Below are positions 1 to 7,861 of a stretch of 30,088 nt of DNA, piece after piece (position 1 is the stretch's first letter; every line of letters begins with the position of its first letter). Both the position numbers and the translations under genes were made by a program. Below the pieces are notes generated by a model. That model saw nothing but the letters and a program-made list of their open reading frames with translations. It ran no database searches and was not told the DNA's origin. Source of the DNA: an uncultured Bacilli bacterium (GTDB taxonomy: Bacteria > Bacillota_I > Bacilli_A > RF39 > UBA660); contig CAKPKL010000013.1 in assembly GCA_934167485.1 (NCBI GenBank), positions 1 to 30,088 of the forward strand, given 5' to 3'.

Positions 1-216
1 CCAGAGTTTGTTAGATATATGAGTGATGAAGATGAAGCTAGACTTCTTAAGAATACATTAAAGACTGATGCTTATGAGGAAGGTGTTGAATATCAAAAAA
101 AGCTTAATGAACAAAAACTCAAATCTACAGTTAAAACATTAAAAGAAAACAATGTTTCTATAGATATAATAGTTAAATCAACAGGACTTACAGAAGACGA
201 AATAAACAGCATATAA
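1..216 (+). CDS. C-terminal fragment of Rpn family (PD-(D/E)XK) nuclease/putative transposase, cut by window edge
   Basis: The reading frame is open from base 1 (it begins PEFVRYMSDEDEAR), so the internal ATG at base 19 is not the real start and the N-terminus lies outside the window. The visible 71 residues are nearly identical to the C-terminus of the minus-strand Rpn gene at 22435-23304, including the last residues TGLTEDEINSI. Between EGVE and LNEQKL this copy has 4 residues where the other has 23, so it lacks 19 codons (57 nt) of the Lys/Gln-rich linker. Only the tail is visible; the catalytic domain would be to the left. Rpn proteins are known as recombination-promoting nucleases and are often multicopy. 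Whether this copy is intact cannot be judged here. Confidence 0.75.
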   Translation, partial: PEFVRYMSDEDEARLLKNTLKTDAYEEGVEYQKKLNEQKLKSTVKTLKENNVSIDIIVKSTGLTEDEINSI

Positions 217-245
217 AAAGGATTGAATTTTCAATTCTTTTTATT
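216..245. terminator. Bidirectional intrinsic terminator between Rpn fragment and cysK
   Basis: The arms 216-226 and 231-241 form an 11-bp stem with one G-U pair around loop ATTT. T-rich tracts flank it on both strands. It sits directly after the Rpn stop (214-216) and before the cysK stop (258-260), so it serves both convergent genes. Confidence 0.65.
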
Positions 246-257
246 AACTCTAATATA

Positions 258-1196
258 TTAATCTATATTTTCGTAATCTAATAATATTATATTTTTTAGT
301 TTATTGCTTTCATTATGTGTTAAATCAGTACTTAGATATTTTTTTGAATCATCTGGGAATATTGTTACTACATTATCATATCCTAATTCACGTAATTTTA
401 TTGCTGCAAGCATATTTGCCCCACTTGATATTCCAACACCTATACCAAGTTCCTTAGACAATTTTTGTGTCATTTCTAAAGCTTCTTCATCACTTATTAG
501 AATAATATCGTCTATTATATCTAAATTAACTAATGATGGTATAAATTCATCTCCTATACCTTCTATTTTATGTTCTCCCTTTGTATTATTTTTTATAAGT
601 GACATATTACTTGGTTCTAGAGCATATATTTTTACATTTTTATTTTTTTCTTTTAATTTTTTAGCTACTCCTATAAGTGTACCTCCAGTACCTATTCCTG
701 ATATAAATGCATCTACTTTTATTTTATCTGTTATTTCTTTTCCAGTAGTATTATAATGTGCTTCTACATTGTCTAAATTATCAAATTGGTGTGTTAAAAA
801 TCCATTATTATTTTTAGTAAATTTTTCTGCCTCCTCTATGCATTTTATAAATCCACCATCTTCTTTAGAAATAAGTGTTACATCAGCACCATATAATTTC
901 ATTAATTTTAATCTTTCTTCACTAACCCAATCAGGCATGTATATATATACTTTATGTTTTAAATATGCACCTATCGCACTTATAGATATTCCTGTATTTC
1001 CACTTGTTGCTTCTACTATAGGCATATTATCTTTTAGATCGCCTTGTTCTATTGCTTTATCTAAAATATAATATATAATTCTATCTTTTATACTTCCTGT
1101 TAAATTATAGTATTCTAATTTAACATATACATAATTTTCTTTTCCATTATTTAAATAATTAATTTTAATTAATGGAGTATTTCCTATTAAACTCAT
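258..1196 (-). CDS. cysK: Cysteine synthase family PLP enzyme (O-acetylserine sulfhydrylase-like)
   Basis: This is a fold-type II PLP enzyme of 312 aa, the usual CysK length. Visible motifs are SIKDR with the PLP lysine at K37, the substrate loop TSGNTG at 64-69, the phosphate-binding GTGGT at 169-173, and the late segment FPDDSKKYLST. The family makes cysteine from O-acetylserine and sulfide in the cytosol. Cystathionine beta-synthase-type activity on another acceptor cannot be excluded from motifs. It starts only 12 nt after the clpC stop, with no clear Shine-Dalgarno, so it is probably co-transcribed and translationally coupled with clpC. No serine acetyltransferase gene is seen in the window. 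Confidence 0.85.
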   Translation of the reverse strand: MSLIGNTPLIKINYLNNGKENYVYVKLEYYNLTGSIKDRIIYYILDKAIEQGDLKDNMPIVEATSGNTGISISAIGAYLKHKVYIYMPDWVSEERLKLMKLYGADVTLISKEDGGFIKCIEEAEKFTKNNNGFLTHQFDNLDNVEAHYNTTGKEITDKIKVDAFISGIGTGGTLIGVAKKLKEKNKNVKIYALEPSNMSLIKNNTKGEHKIEGIGDEFIPSLVNLDIIDDIILISDEEALEMTQKLSKELGIGVGISSGANMLAAIKLRELGYDNVVTIFPDDSKKYLSTDLTHNESNKLKNIILLDYENID

Positions 1197-1208
1197 AAAA
1201 ATCTATGT

Positions 1209-3515
1209 TTAATTTTTTACTTTTTCTTGATTTATACTTTTAATAATAATATTAACATTACTATCTAGTATCTCATTTATTATAATGTCTTCTATTTTAT
1301 TTTTTATTATTTTATCTATTTTACGAGCACCAAATTCTTCATAATTAGATAAATCTATTACCTCGTCTATAACATTCTTATTTATTTTAATATTTATATT
1401 TTTATTTTTATATTTATTTTTTAATTTTGACAATTTATTTTTTACTATTTTTCTTATATCATCACTCTTTAATGTATTAAATGTTATAACATTATCTATT
1501 CTATTTATAAAAGGTATACCAAAATATTCTTTTAATTCATTTTTTATTTTTCCACATGTATTGAAACCTATTTCTTTATTATTAAAACCTATATTAGATG
1601 TCATAATTATCATAGCATTATTAAAATATATATCTTCTCCCTTAGAATCTTTTAATTTACCTTCATCTAATATTTGATATAAAAGATTTATTATATTAGA
1701 GTGTGCTTTTTCAATTTCGTCTAATATAATTATTGAAAATGGATTATCTTTTACTTGCTCTAAAATATTTTTATTATCATTATATCCTACATAACCTGCA
1801 GGAGATCCAATTAATTTACTTATTGTATGAGCTTCACTATATTCACTCATATCTAATTTTATTACATTGTTTGATATCCTTTTAGAAAATAATTTAGCAA
1901 GTTCTGTTTTACCCACTCCACTAGGTCCTGTAAACATCATTGAATAACAAGTATTATCATCTCTAAAACCTAATTTTAATGTTTTATATATTTTTATTAA
2001 TTCACATATTATATTATCATGACCTATTATATTATTTTTTAATATATATTCAAATTCTTTTATATCTTTATTATTAAAATCTTTTAACTCATATATAGGA
2101 ACATTACTTTTTCTTTCTACTATTTTTATTACATCTTCTTTTGTAACTATATTATTTTTTTCTATAGAAAGAAATAATTCTAATTTATTTATTTTAGACA
2201 TTAAATTATTTTCTAATTCTTTATAAAATGAAGCTTTATTATAATCTTTTTGAAGTAAACATTTCTTTTTTTCTTTTAATATATTAGAAAGTTTTTTATT
2301 TAATTCATTATACTTTTTTATCTTGTTATTCTCTTTTAATGATACATGTGCACATACTTCATCTAATATATCTATAGCTTTATCTGGTTGATATCTTGTT
2401 TTTATATATTTATTTGAAAGCTCTATTATAAAGTCTATTATATTATCTTCTATTATAGTTTTATGATAATTAGAATAAGTATCTCTTAATTTTAATAATA
2501 TATTTTTTACTACTGAATCACTAGGTTCTTTTATTTCTACCTTTTGAAATCTTCTATCAAGGGCTTTATCATTTTCTATAAATTGTTTATATTCTTTAGT
2601 GGTAGTTGCACCTATACACCTCATCTTATTTCGAGCAAGCGCTGGCTTAAAAATATTAGATGCATCTATTGCTCCTTCTGCTCCACCAGCTCCAACTAAC
2701 GTATGTATTTCGTCTATAAAAAGAATTATATCACTATTATCCTCTAATTCTTTAAGTATTTTATTTACCCTTTCCTCAAATTCGCCTCTATATTTAGTTC
2801 CAGCTACTGTTGTTGCCATATCTAAGCCTATTATTCTTTTATTTTTTAATGTATTAGGTACTTCGCCTATACTGATAAGTCTAGATAATTCTTCTACTAT
2901 AGCAGTCTTACCTACTCCAGCTTCTCCTATCAATATTGGATTATTTTTCTTTCTTCTACATAGTATTTCTATTACTCTTTTAATTTCTTCATCTCTTCCT
3001 ACTACAGGATCTAATTTATTTTGTTTTGCTTGTTCTGTTAAATCTACACCTAAATCATCTATAAGTAATTTTTTACTTTTAGAACGTTTAACAGGTACTT
3101 TATAAGCAAAATCATGATATAATTCATCTAAATCAATATCCATACCTATTAGTATTCTAACAGCTATTCCCTCACCTTCTTCTAAAAGGGCAGATATTAA
3201 ATGAGAAACAGTTACATTACCATTATTATTTTCTTTACTATCATATATAGCATTTTCTAGCACTCTTTTAAGTAAAGGTGTATATAAGAAACATTCACTT
3301 TGTTTACTACCAACACCTACTATGTTTATTATTTCACTTTTAAATCTATCATAATCTAAATCATAACTTTTTAATCGTTCACTTATTTCATTATCACTTT
3401 TAAGTATACTAAGTAATAAATGTTCACTTCCTACATAAGGATGTTTTAACTCTTTCATTTCTTCTTTTGCTTGCATTAATACTTTTCTTGCTTCTTCTGT
3501 AAAATTATTAAACAT
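1209..3515 (-). CDS. clpC: ATP-dependent Clp protease ATP-binding subunit ClpC
   Basis: This is a Hsp100/AAA+ unfoldase of 768 aa that should feed substrates to ClpP. An N-terminal Clp_N repeat region spans about 1-140. AAA1 has Walker A GEAGVGKT (197-204), Walker B with D268/E269 and a pore loop KYRG (241-244). A short coiled middle domain of about 400-450 follows. AAA2 has GPSGVGKT (530-537), D599/E600 and pore loop GYVG (574-577). The ClpP-docking loop IGF is at 649-651, so protease partnership is likely retained. The RBS GAGGAGGG lies about 7 nt before ATG. No ctsR, mcsA or mcsB gene precedes it and no CIRCE or CtsR direct repeat was seen, so its regulation differs from Bacillus. cysK follows. 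Confidence 0.93.
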   Translation of the reverse strand: MFNNFTEEARKVLMQAKEEMKELKHPYVGSEHLLLSILKSDNEISERLKSYDLDYDRFKSEIINIVGVGSKQSECFLYTPLLKRVLENAIYDSKENNNGNVTVSHLISALLEEGEGIAVRILIGMDIDLDELYHDFAYKVPVKRSKSKKLLIDDLGVDLTEQAKQNKLDPVVGRDEEIKRVIEILCRRKKNNPILIGEAGVGKTAIVEELSRLISIGEVPNTLKNKRIIGLDMATTVAGTKYRGEFEERVNKILKELEDNSDIILFIDEIHTLVGAGGAEGAIDASNIFKPALARNKMRCIGATTTKEYKQFIENDKALDRRFQKVEIKEPSDSVVKNILLKLRDTYSNYHKTIIEDNIIDFIIELSNKYIKTRYQPDKAIDILDEVCAHVSLKENNKIKKYNELNKKLSNILKEKKKCLLQKDYNKASFYKELENNLMSKINKLELFLSIEKNNIVTKEDVIKIVERKSNVPIYELKDFNNKDIKEFEYILKNNIIGHDNIICELIKIYKTLKLGFRDDNTCYSMMFTGPSGVGKTELAKLFSKRISNNVIKLDMSEYSEAHTISKLIGSPAGYVGYNDNKNILEQVKDNPFSIIILDEIEKAHSNIINLLYQILDEGKLKDSKGEDIYFNNAMIIMTSNIGFNNKEIGFNTCGKIKNELKEYFGIPFINRIDNVITFNTLKSDDIRKIVKNKLSKLKNKYKNKNINIKINKNVIDEVIDLSNYEEFGARKIDKIIKNKIEDIIINEILDSNVNIIIKSINQEKVKN

Positions 3516-3577
3516 TTTATTCCCTCCTCTATTATTCTATGTATATAATGATTAAAAATTTTATACTTTAAACAAAA

Positions 3578-3754
3578 TTATTTATCTTCATAAATAATAA
3601 GAGCACTGTAACAATAGATTTGATCCTCTCCTGAGGTTGCTATAGCTATTGAATATTTAATATCAATTACTTCCAAATCTTTTGAATTTAAAAACGTATT
3701 AATACTTTTTTCTAAATCTAATTCATGAGACTCATCAAATAGTTTTACTTTCAT
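3578..3754 (-). CDS. cse60: Cse60-like small protein (58 aa)
   Basis: A 58-aa ORF starts MKVKLFDESHELDLEKSI and ends with a QIYCYSALIIYEDK tail. The FDE-x-HE-x-DLE opening, the central VIDIKYS-A-A stretch and the IYC-SA-IIY ending match what is known of the Cse60 sporulation-associated protein (DUF2758). The biochemical role of that family is unknown; in Bacillus it is in the SigE regulon. The stop TAA lies 62 nt before clpC. The Shine-Dalgarno GGTGAT is part of the 3' arm of the terminator hairpin at 3761-3789, followed by six T and the ATG. Presence of this gene does not prove sporulation, since no other sporulation gene is in the window. Confidence 0.75.
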   Translation of the reverse strand: MKVKLFDESHELDLEKSINTFLNSKDLEVIDIKYSIAIATSGEDQIYCYSALIIYEDK

Positions 3755-3789
3755 AAAAAAATCACCACTATTATTGTAATAGCAGTGAT
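3755..3789. terminator. Hairpin with T-tracts on both sides, overlapping the cse60 ribosome binding site
   Basis: The arms 3761-3773 and 3777-3789 pair over 13 positions with two wobble pairs and a 3-nt loop. On the minus strand six T (3760-3755) follow, ending at the cse60 ATG; on the plus strand a run of eight T follows from 3793. It terminates the M23 peptidase gene (stop at 3809) but also contains the cse60 Shine-Dalgarno in its 3' arm. Confidence 0.6.
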
Positions 3790-3808
3790 ATCTTTTTTTT
3801 GTCGATTA

Positions 3809-5017
3809 TTATCTTGAGTAGAAAGGAACGTCAGTATCTGGGAAATTAATAACATCTCTAGGATTAAATGTTTGAGACATAAATCTCGAATAAGCAAGAT
3901 AATCTATCATATATATTTGATTAGACATTTGAAAATGCAAATGTGGTCCTGTTGAACATGCATCCCAAGTCTCTATCCAAGGTGCTCCTCCAGTATAACC
4001 TATTAAAGTATTATAAGTTACTTGCTGTCCTACTGAAACATTAATGCTTGCTAAATGAGCATATAATGATGTGTATCTTTTACCATTTACATCATGTCCT
4101 ATAAACACCATGTTTCCTCCACACCAATATCTCTCCCAAACGGAAACAACAACACCATTTGCAACAGAATAAACAGGAGTTCCATGTCCAATTGAAAAAT
4201 CTATTCCCTCATGGTTAGCACCATATTTTTGTGTATATCCATATTCATAATTTAGAGCTCCACTTGCAAGAGGTCTATAAAACCCTGCAGCAGATGGTAA
4301 ATAAGTTTTACCTCCACCATTATTTTGATTATACCTATTCATACAAGCAGTTAATTCTTCATTATCTTTACATTTATATGTGTTTTGATATAAATTAATT
4401 TGTTTTTTTAAAGCTGCAATTTCGTCTTTAAGACTAATAGCTTCTTCTGTAATTGCTGATAAGTTATTACCTAACTTACTTAATTGTTGAGATAATTGAT
4501 TTTGAACCTTATTTAATTCAACCTGTTTATCAGCTAACTCTTGTACCTTTTTCTTATTTTCATCTATCAATTTATTAAACTCATCTATTTTTTTAGTTCT
4601 ATACTCACTTAATTGTTCTGTTATTGCAAGTCTATAAATAAAATCTGTTAAACTGGATGCATTAAACACATATTCTAAATATAATGACTCAGAATTAGAT
4701 AATTGATAATAATTTACTATAGCTTTAATTTCTTTTCTCATCTTATCTATATCTTCATTAAGACGCGTTAACTCTTCATTTAAAGATTTTATTTCATCTT
4801 GTATTTTATACTTTTCCATATTTAAACTTGAAATTTTATTTTTTATAGCATTTATCTCTGCTTGTGTTTGTTCTTTATTTTCTTGATTCTTTTTATAATC
4901 TGATTCCATTTTACTAAATTCACTTTTTAACTGTCCAAAAGTTTTAGCACTCACTCCACTAATAAAGCAAAAAGAAAATAAAAATACTGTTAATAATTTT
5001 AATACCTTTACTCGCAT
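3809..5017 (-). CDS. Secreted coiled-coil murein hydrolase, M23 (LytM) peptidase
   Basis: The 402-aa protein has a signal peptide (residues 1 to about 24, hydrophobic core then GVSA-KT). A long coiled coil follows at about 28-215, then an M23 domain. The zinc ligands of LytM peptidases are all present: H269 and D273 in HEGIDFS, H359 and H361 in GPHLHF, plus H321 in YAHL. The architecture resembles EnvC/PcsB/CwlO-type cell-separation hydrolases whose coiled coil contacts FtsEX, but FtsEX is not in the window. The ATG lies 2 nt after the stop of the YgjP-like gene, and its RBS AAGGAG overlaps the last codons of that gene, so the two are coupled. A bidirectional terminator follows. Confidence 0.88.
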   Translation of the reverse strand: MRVKVLKLLTVFLFSFCFISGVSAKTFGQLKSEFSKMESDYKKNQENKEQTQAEINAIKNKISSLNMEKYKIQDEIKSLNEELTRLNEDIDKMRKEIKAIVNYYQLSNSESLYLEYVFNASSLTDFIYRLAITEQLSEYRTKKIDEFNKLIDENKKKVQELADKQVELNKVQNQLSQQLSKLGNNLSAITEEAISLKDEIAALKKQINLYQNTYKCKDNEELTACMNRYNQNNGGGKTYLPSAAGFYRPLASGALNYEYGYTQKYGANHEGIDFSIGHGTPVYSVANGVVVSVWERYWCGGNMVFIGHDVNGKRYTSLYAHLASINVSVGQQVTYNTLIGYTGGAPWIETWDACSTGPHLHFQMSNQIYMIDYLAYSRFMSQTFNPRDVINFPDTDVPFYSR

Positions 5018-5019
5018 AC

Positions 5020-5652
5020 TTACTCCTTTAATTCTCTACGTATTTTTTTATAATCTTTACAATACTTACCAACCAATTCCCAAAAATTTTTAGAATGATT
5101 AAAATGAATTATATGAGATAGTTCATGTACAATTACATAATCTATCTTATCGTAATCATATTCTATTAATTTAGAATTTAAGGTTATTGTATGGTTCTTT
5201 CTATTATATACTCCCCAACGAGTTTTCATAGTTCTTATCTTTAATATTGGTGATGTTATATTTTCATTAAAATGATTAAATACATAAACATATCTATCAT
5301 CAAAAATTCTTATTATTTCATCTTTATACCACTTATTTAACATATTTTGATCTTTAGTTAAAATTGTATCACCAATTATTTTAATGTGATCCACATCACT
5401 AAAACAAATATTATATTCATGCCCCAAATACAAAAATTTATCTTTTCTACTATTATTAACGCTCATTCTATTTATCATTTTTCTTAAAGCATTCTCATTA
5501 TTCTTTAGAATATTTATTATAGAATTTTTTGTAGTTAAATAGTTACATGTAACATAAATTTTCATATCTTCTTTAACTCTAATATATAAATTTTTATTAT
5601 TTTTCTTTTCTATTATTACATCATAATCTTTATCGTCTAAAGTATATTTCAT
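5020..5652 (-). CDS. YgjP-like (DUF45) zinc metallopeptidase-type protein
   Basis: The 210-aa protein ends with the M48-like metal site of the YgjP family: HELSH at 176-180, and H183 and H186 in IHFNHSKNFW. It also has the family signature MKTRWG at 142-147. No signal peptide or TM segment is seen, so it is cytosolic. YgjP proteins are often found near restriction systems, but none is visible here. The start follows the previous stop (5654-5656) after 1 nt, and the next gene starts 2 nt after this one ends. The three genes from 5983 to 3809 therefore read as one operon. The substrate is unknown. Confidence 0.8.
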   Translation of the reverse strand: MKYTLDDKDYDVIIEKKNNKNLYIRVKEDMKIYVTCNYLTTKNSIINILKNNENALRKMINRMSVNNSRKDKFLYLGHEYNICFSDVDHIKIIGDTILTKDQNMLNKWYKDEIIRIFDDRYVYVFNHFNENITSPILKIRTMKTRWGVYNRKNHTITLNSKLIEYDYDKIDYVIVHELSHIIHFNHSKNFWELVGKYCKDYKKIRRELKE

Positions 5653-5653
5653 A

Positions 5654-5983
5654 TTATTTATTCTTATAAATCTTTAACATATAAATAACTTGTAATACTA
5701 TAATAATAGTAAATAAACTTTTAAAAATTACTTCAGGCATATAACTATTTATATTAATTAAACCTAATATAAGAGTTACTAATAGAACTACATTTTTTAT
5801 TATATTTATTATATCTTTATAATACTTCTTATTCTTTTTAAATATCAGTAAAAATAAAGTTAATAATTCAAATACTAATAATATTATATAAGTAAAACTA
5901 TTATTTACTATATTTATTATATCTAATATAATTATACCTACAAAAAATATAATACATAATATATCTATAACTTTTTTCTTCAT
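5654..5983 (-). CDS. Small integral membrane protein, unknown function
   Basis: This 109-aa protein is not recognised. It is almost entirely hydrophobic, with about four predicted membrane segments (roughly 6-25, 29-48, 60-79 and 87-105). Short Lys-rich cytoplasmic stretches (KKNKKYYK, KIYKNK) separate or end them. It opens the operon that continues into the YgjP-like gene, with 1 nt between stop and next start. An AGG-containing Shine-Dalgarno lies rather far upstream, so the start is moderately certain. Confidence 0.6.
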   Translation of the reverse strand: MKKKVIDILCIIFFVGIIILDIINIVNNSFTYIILLVFELLTLFLLIFKKNKKYYKDIINIIKNVVLLVTLILGLININSYMPEVIFKSLFTIIIVLQVIYMLKIYKNK

Positions 5984-6070
5984 TTGACATAACCTACCTT
6001 TACCACAACCATTATAGCAAATTTTAATATTTTTGTAAATTAAAAACCAGTATTATCTGGATTTACTTTA

Positions 6071-6892
6071 CTATTTATCATAATAATCTAAAAATGAATG
6101 TTTGGATCCATCTTTCGTATAACTTAATATACAATTAAAATTAACATTATCAGCACTTTTAAATATATTATGATCTACATTAGGATTTATTTTTTTCATA
6201 TCACTTATTAACTGTTTTATTTCTTTCCTTTTACTTGTATTCTCAGTAGCATTTTTTTCTGTAAACTTACAAGCACAATTTAAAAATTCTAATTTATTTG
6301 AATTTTTCCATGATATTATATCAGATTCTTTTATTAAATAAAGAGGTCTAATAAGCTCTAATCCTACAAAATTAGTACTATGAAGTTTAGGCATCATAGT
6401 TTTAAATTCGGCACCATAAAGCATAGACAAAAGAGTTGTTTCAATAACATCATTAAAATGATGTCCAAGAGCTATTTTATTACACCCTAATTCTTTTGCT
6501 TTGTTATATAAGAAGCCTCTTCTCATTCTTGCACATAAATAACAAGGACTATCTTCTGATATACTATCTACAACAGAAAATATATCACTATTAAAAACTT
6601 CAATTGGAATATTTAATATTTCAGCATTCTTAATTATTAAATCTATATTAATATCTTTATAACCAGGATTCATAACCACATAATGAGCATTAAATTTAAA
6701 TTTACCATGTCGTATTAACTCTTGTATACATTTAGCAAGCAAAAATGAATCTTTACCACCACTAATACATACCATTATATTATCATTTTCATTTATTAAT
6801 TCATATTCTTTAACAGCCTTTACAAATTTACTCCATATTTCTTTTCTATATTTTTTTATTATATTTTTTTCTATTATTTCATATTTTTCCAT
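6071..6892 (-). CDS. ttcA: TtcA-family PP-loop ATPase (tRNA 2-thiolation type)
   Basis: The 273-aa protein has the PP-loop SGGKDS at 44-49 that adenylates tRNA. The pair C117/C120 in SPCYLCAR and a third cysteine in LNCAC (C206 or C208) match the three Fe-S ligands of TtcA. The GHHFNDVIET segment is also typical. TtcA makes 2-thiocytidine at tRNA position 32 in well-studied bacteria. In Bacillota the tRNA target of these homologues is often untested, so the family is sure and the exact target is inferred. It is monocistronic, with a divergent gene upstream and 87 nt without features downstream. Confidence 0.8.
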   Translation of the reverse strand: MEKYEIIEKNIIKKYRKEIWSKFVKAVKEYELINENDNIMVCISGGKDSFLLAKCIQELIRHGKFKFNAHYVVMNPGYKDINIDLIIKNAEILNIPIEVFNSDIFSVVDSISEDSPCYLCARMRRGFLYNKAKELGCNKIALGHHFNDVIETTLLSMLYGAEFKTMMPKLHSTNFVGLELIRPLYLIKESDIISWKNSNKLEFLNCACKFTEKNATENTSKRKEIKQLISDMKKINPNVDHNIFKSADNVNFNCILSYTKDGSKHSFLDYYDK

Positions 6893-6989
6893 ACATACAC
6901 CTACTTATCAAATTCCCATACATAATATCATAATTACTATTTTTTTACAATAATTATTACATCCTTTTTAATAAAAATTTATAATTGTG

Positions 6990-6998
6990 TGATAAAAT
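6990..6998 (+). promoter_or_regulatory. Putative extended -10 promoter for the 7023 gene
   Basis: TGATAAAAT (TGN plus TAAAAT) lies 25 nt before the ATG. No good -35 was found at 16-18 nt spacing, which fits an extended -10 promoter. The RBS AGGTAGGAAG follows. Confidence 0.35.
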
Positions 6999-7022
6999 AA
7001 TTATAGAAAGGTAGGAAGATTT

Positions 7023-7448
7023 ATGGATAACCAAAACTTAAATATCTATATTCCAGAGTACAATCCATCAAAATACAAAAAATCTGTAAAAATTTCAAAA
7101 ATAATTTCAATTATATCTTTAATTGCAATGATATTAGGAATTGTAATAATATTGTTGAAAGCTTACTTAGACAGCAATTCTTTTCTTGTAAATGTAAATG
7201 GTGTTCTTCAAAAAGATTGGAATTGGATAATAATTCTTTTAGGAATAGTAATTGCTGTTTTTGGACTTATTTCTTTACTTGTTTATGTTTTACATATTAG
7301 GTTAAAACAAGCAAACGCTATATTTTCTGAACCAGATGAAAACAAACGGTTAGCAATGCATTCGAAATTTGATGTTCAAGCAAAAAAAGCAGCTAAAATA
7401 CAAGCAGCTTGTGCATCAATAAATATTACAAGTAATTTAAAAAAATAA
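7023..7448 (+). CDS. Two-TM membrane protein, unknown function
   Basis: This 141-aa protein is not recognised. It has a polar N-terminus of about 25 residues and a first membrane segment at about 27-47. An extracellular loop contains the aromatic stretch KDWNWI, the second segment is at about 68-91, and the C-terminal tail is basic and Ala/Lys-rich (HSKFDVQAKKAAKIQAA). It is one of only two complete protein genes on the plus strand here, the other being the 27-codon ORF downstream. It has its own RBS (AGGTAGGAAG) and no operon partner. No link to the downstream RNA is shown by the sequence beyond position. Confidence 0.65.
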   Translation: MDNQNLNIYIPEYNPSKYKKSVKISKIISIISLIAMILGIVIILLKAYLDSNSFLVNVNGVLQKDWNWIIILLGIVIAVFGLISLLVYVLHIRLKQANAIFSEPDENKRLAMHSKFDVQAKKAAKIQAACASINITSNLKK

Positions 7449-7520
7449 TTTTTGTTGGCTTTATACCTTGCTAAAATTATGTTATATGGTTTTAAAAGGA
7501 ACTTTCTCTTTGTAGCTGTT

Positions 7521-7539
7521 ACTAAAATGTCATTTTAGT
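7521..7539 (+). terminator. Possible weak terminator after the 7023 gene
   Basis: The perfect inverted repeat ACTAAAAT/ATTTTAGT has a 3-nt loop and is followed by only a short T-rich tract (TAATTACTTTG). Apart from this hairpin, nothing was found between 7449 and 7559. Confidence 0.3.
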
Positions 7540-7559
7540 TAATTACTTTGTAAAAGCAC

Positions 7560-7588
7560 TTGCGCAGAGAACAAATGTTTGATATAAT
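7560..7588 (+). promoter_or_regulatory. Sigma-A-type promoter of the structured RNA
   Basis: TTGCGC (7560-7565) and a perfect TATAAT (7583-7588) are separated by exactly 17 nt. The expected start at 7595-7596 coincides with the first paired base of the long-range helix, which supports both calls. Confidence 0.75.
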
Positions 7589-7651
7589 TACATATAGGAA
7601 CACTTGATAGTTGGGTGGAGCTAAACTTCTTGAAAGAAGGGAGGCGAGAAT

Positions 7652-7735
7652 ATGAACAAGAAGGATTTTTTAATTCTATCTCTAGTAATAATTATCTTCC
7701 TTTTACTATTCTTACTATTTATAGTATTAATATAA
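7652..7735 (+). CDS. 27-aa hydrophobic peptide, putative single-pass membrane toxin
   Basis: The ORF begins MNKKDFLILSL and continues with an almost pure Ile/Leu/Val/Phe helix to the stop at 7733-7735. It has one charged N-terminal patch (KKD) followed by about 21 membrane-spanning residues and no tail. GGGAGG lies 7 nt before the ATG, an ideal Shine-Dalgarno in this genome. It lies inside the structured RNA at 7596-7894. The composition resembles type I toxins and small membrane regulators. Homology to a named family was not recognised. Alternatives are a small membrane subunit or a leader peptide. Confidence 0.55.
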   Translation: MNKKDFLILSLVIIIFLLLFLLFIVLI

Positions 7736-7741
7736 AAGAAA

Positions 7742-7771
7742 TCCACCTAACTCAGCAATGATTTAGGTGGA
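7742..7771 (+). promoter_or_regulatory. Hairpin competing with the 5' long-range helix
   Basis: TCCACCTAA (7742-7750) and TTAGGTGGA (7763-7771) form a perfect 9-bp stem with a 12-nt loop, 6 nt after the peptide stop. The left arm is the same segment that can pair with 7610-7619, so the two structures exclude each other. It has no T-run and is not a terminator. Confidence 0.5.
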
Positions 7772-7861
7772 AACCAAATTTATGGCAACACTCAACATGC
7801 GATATTAAGTGTTCCTTTAATATTTTATGAAGATTTCTTCATCTATATACATAATAACATA

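Noticed and set aside
2599..3105. Long plus-strand ORF opposite clpC, and similar ones opposite cysK and pflB
   Set aside because: They are antisense shadows of strongly conserved minus-strand genes, without ribosome binding sites or recognisable domains.
3516..3577. CIRCE or CtsR operator upstream of clpC
   Set aside because: No GTTAA-like direct heptad repeat or 9-bp inverted repeat with 9-nt spacer was seen.
7596..7650. T-box leader, because of GGGTGGA followed by a hairpin
   Set aside because: The T-box core continues with ACCGCG and has a terminator/antiterminator pair; neither is present, and no aminoacyl-tRNA or amino-acid gene follows.
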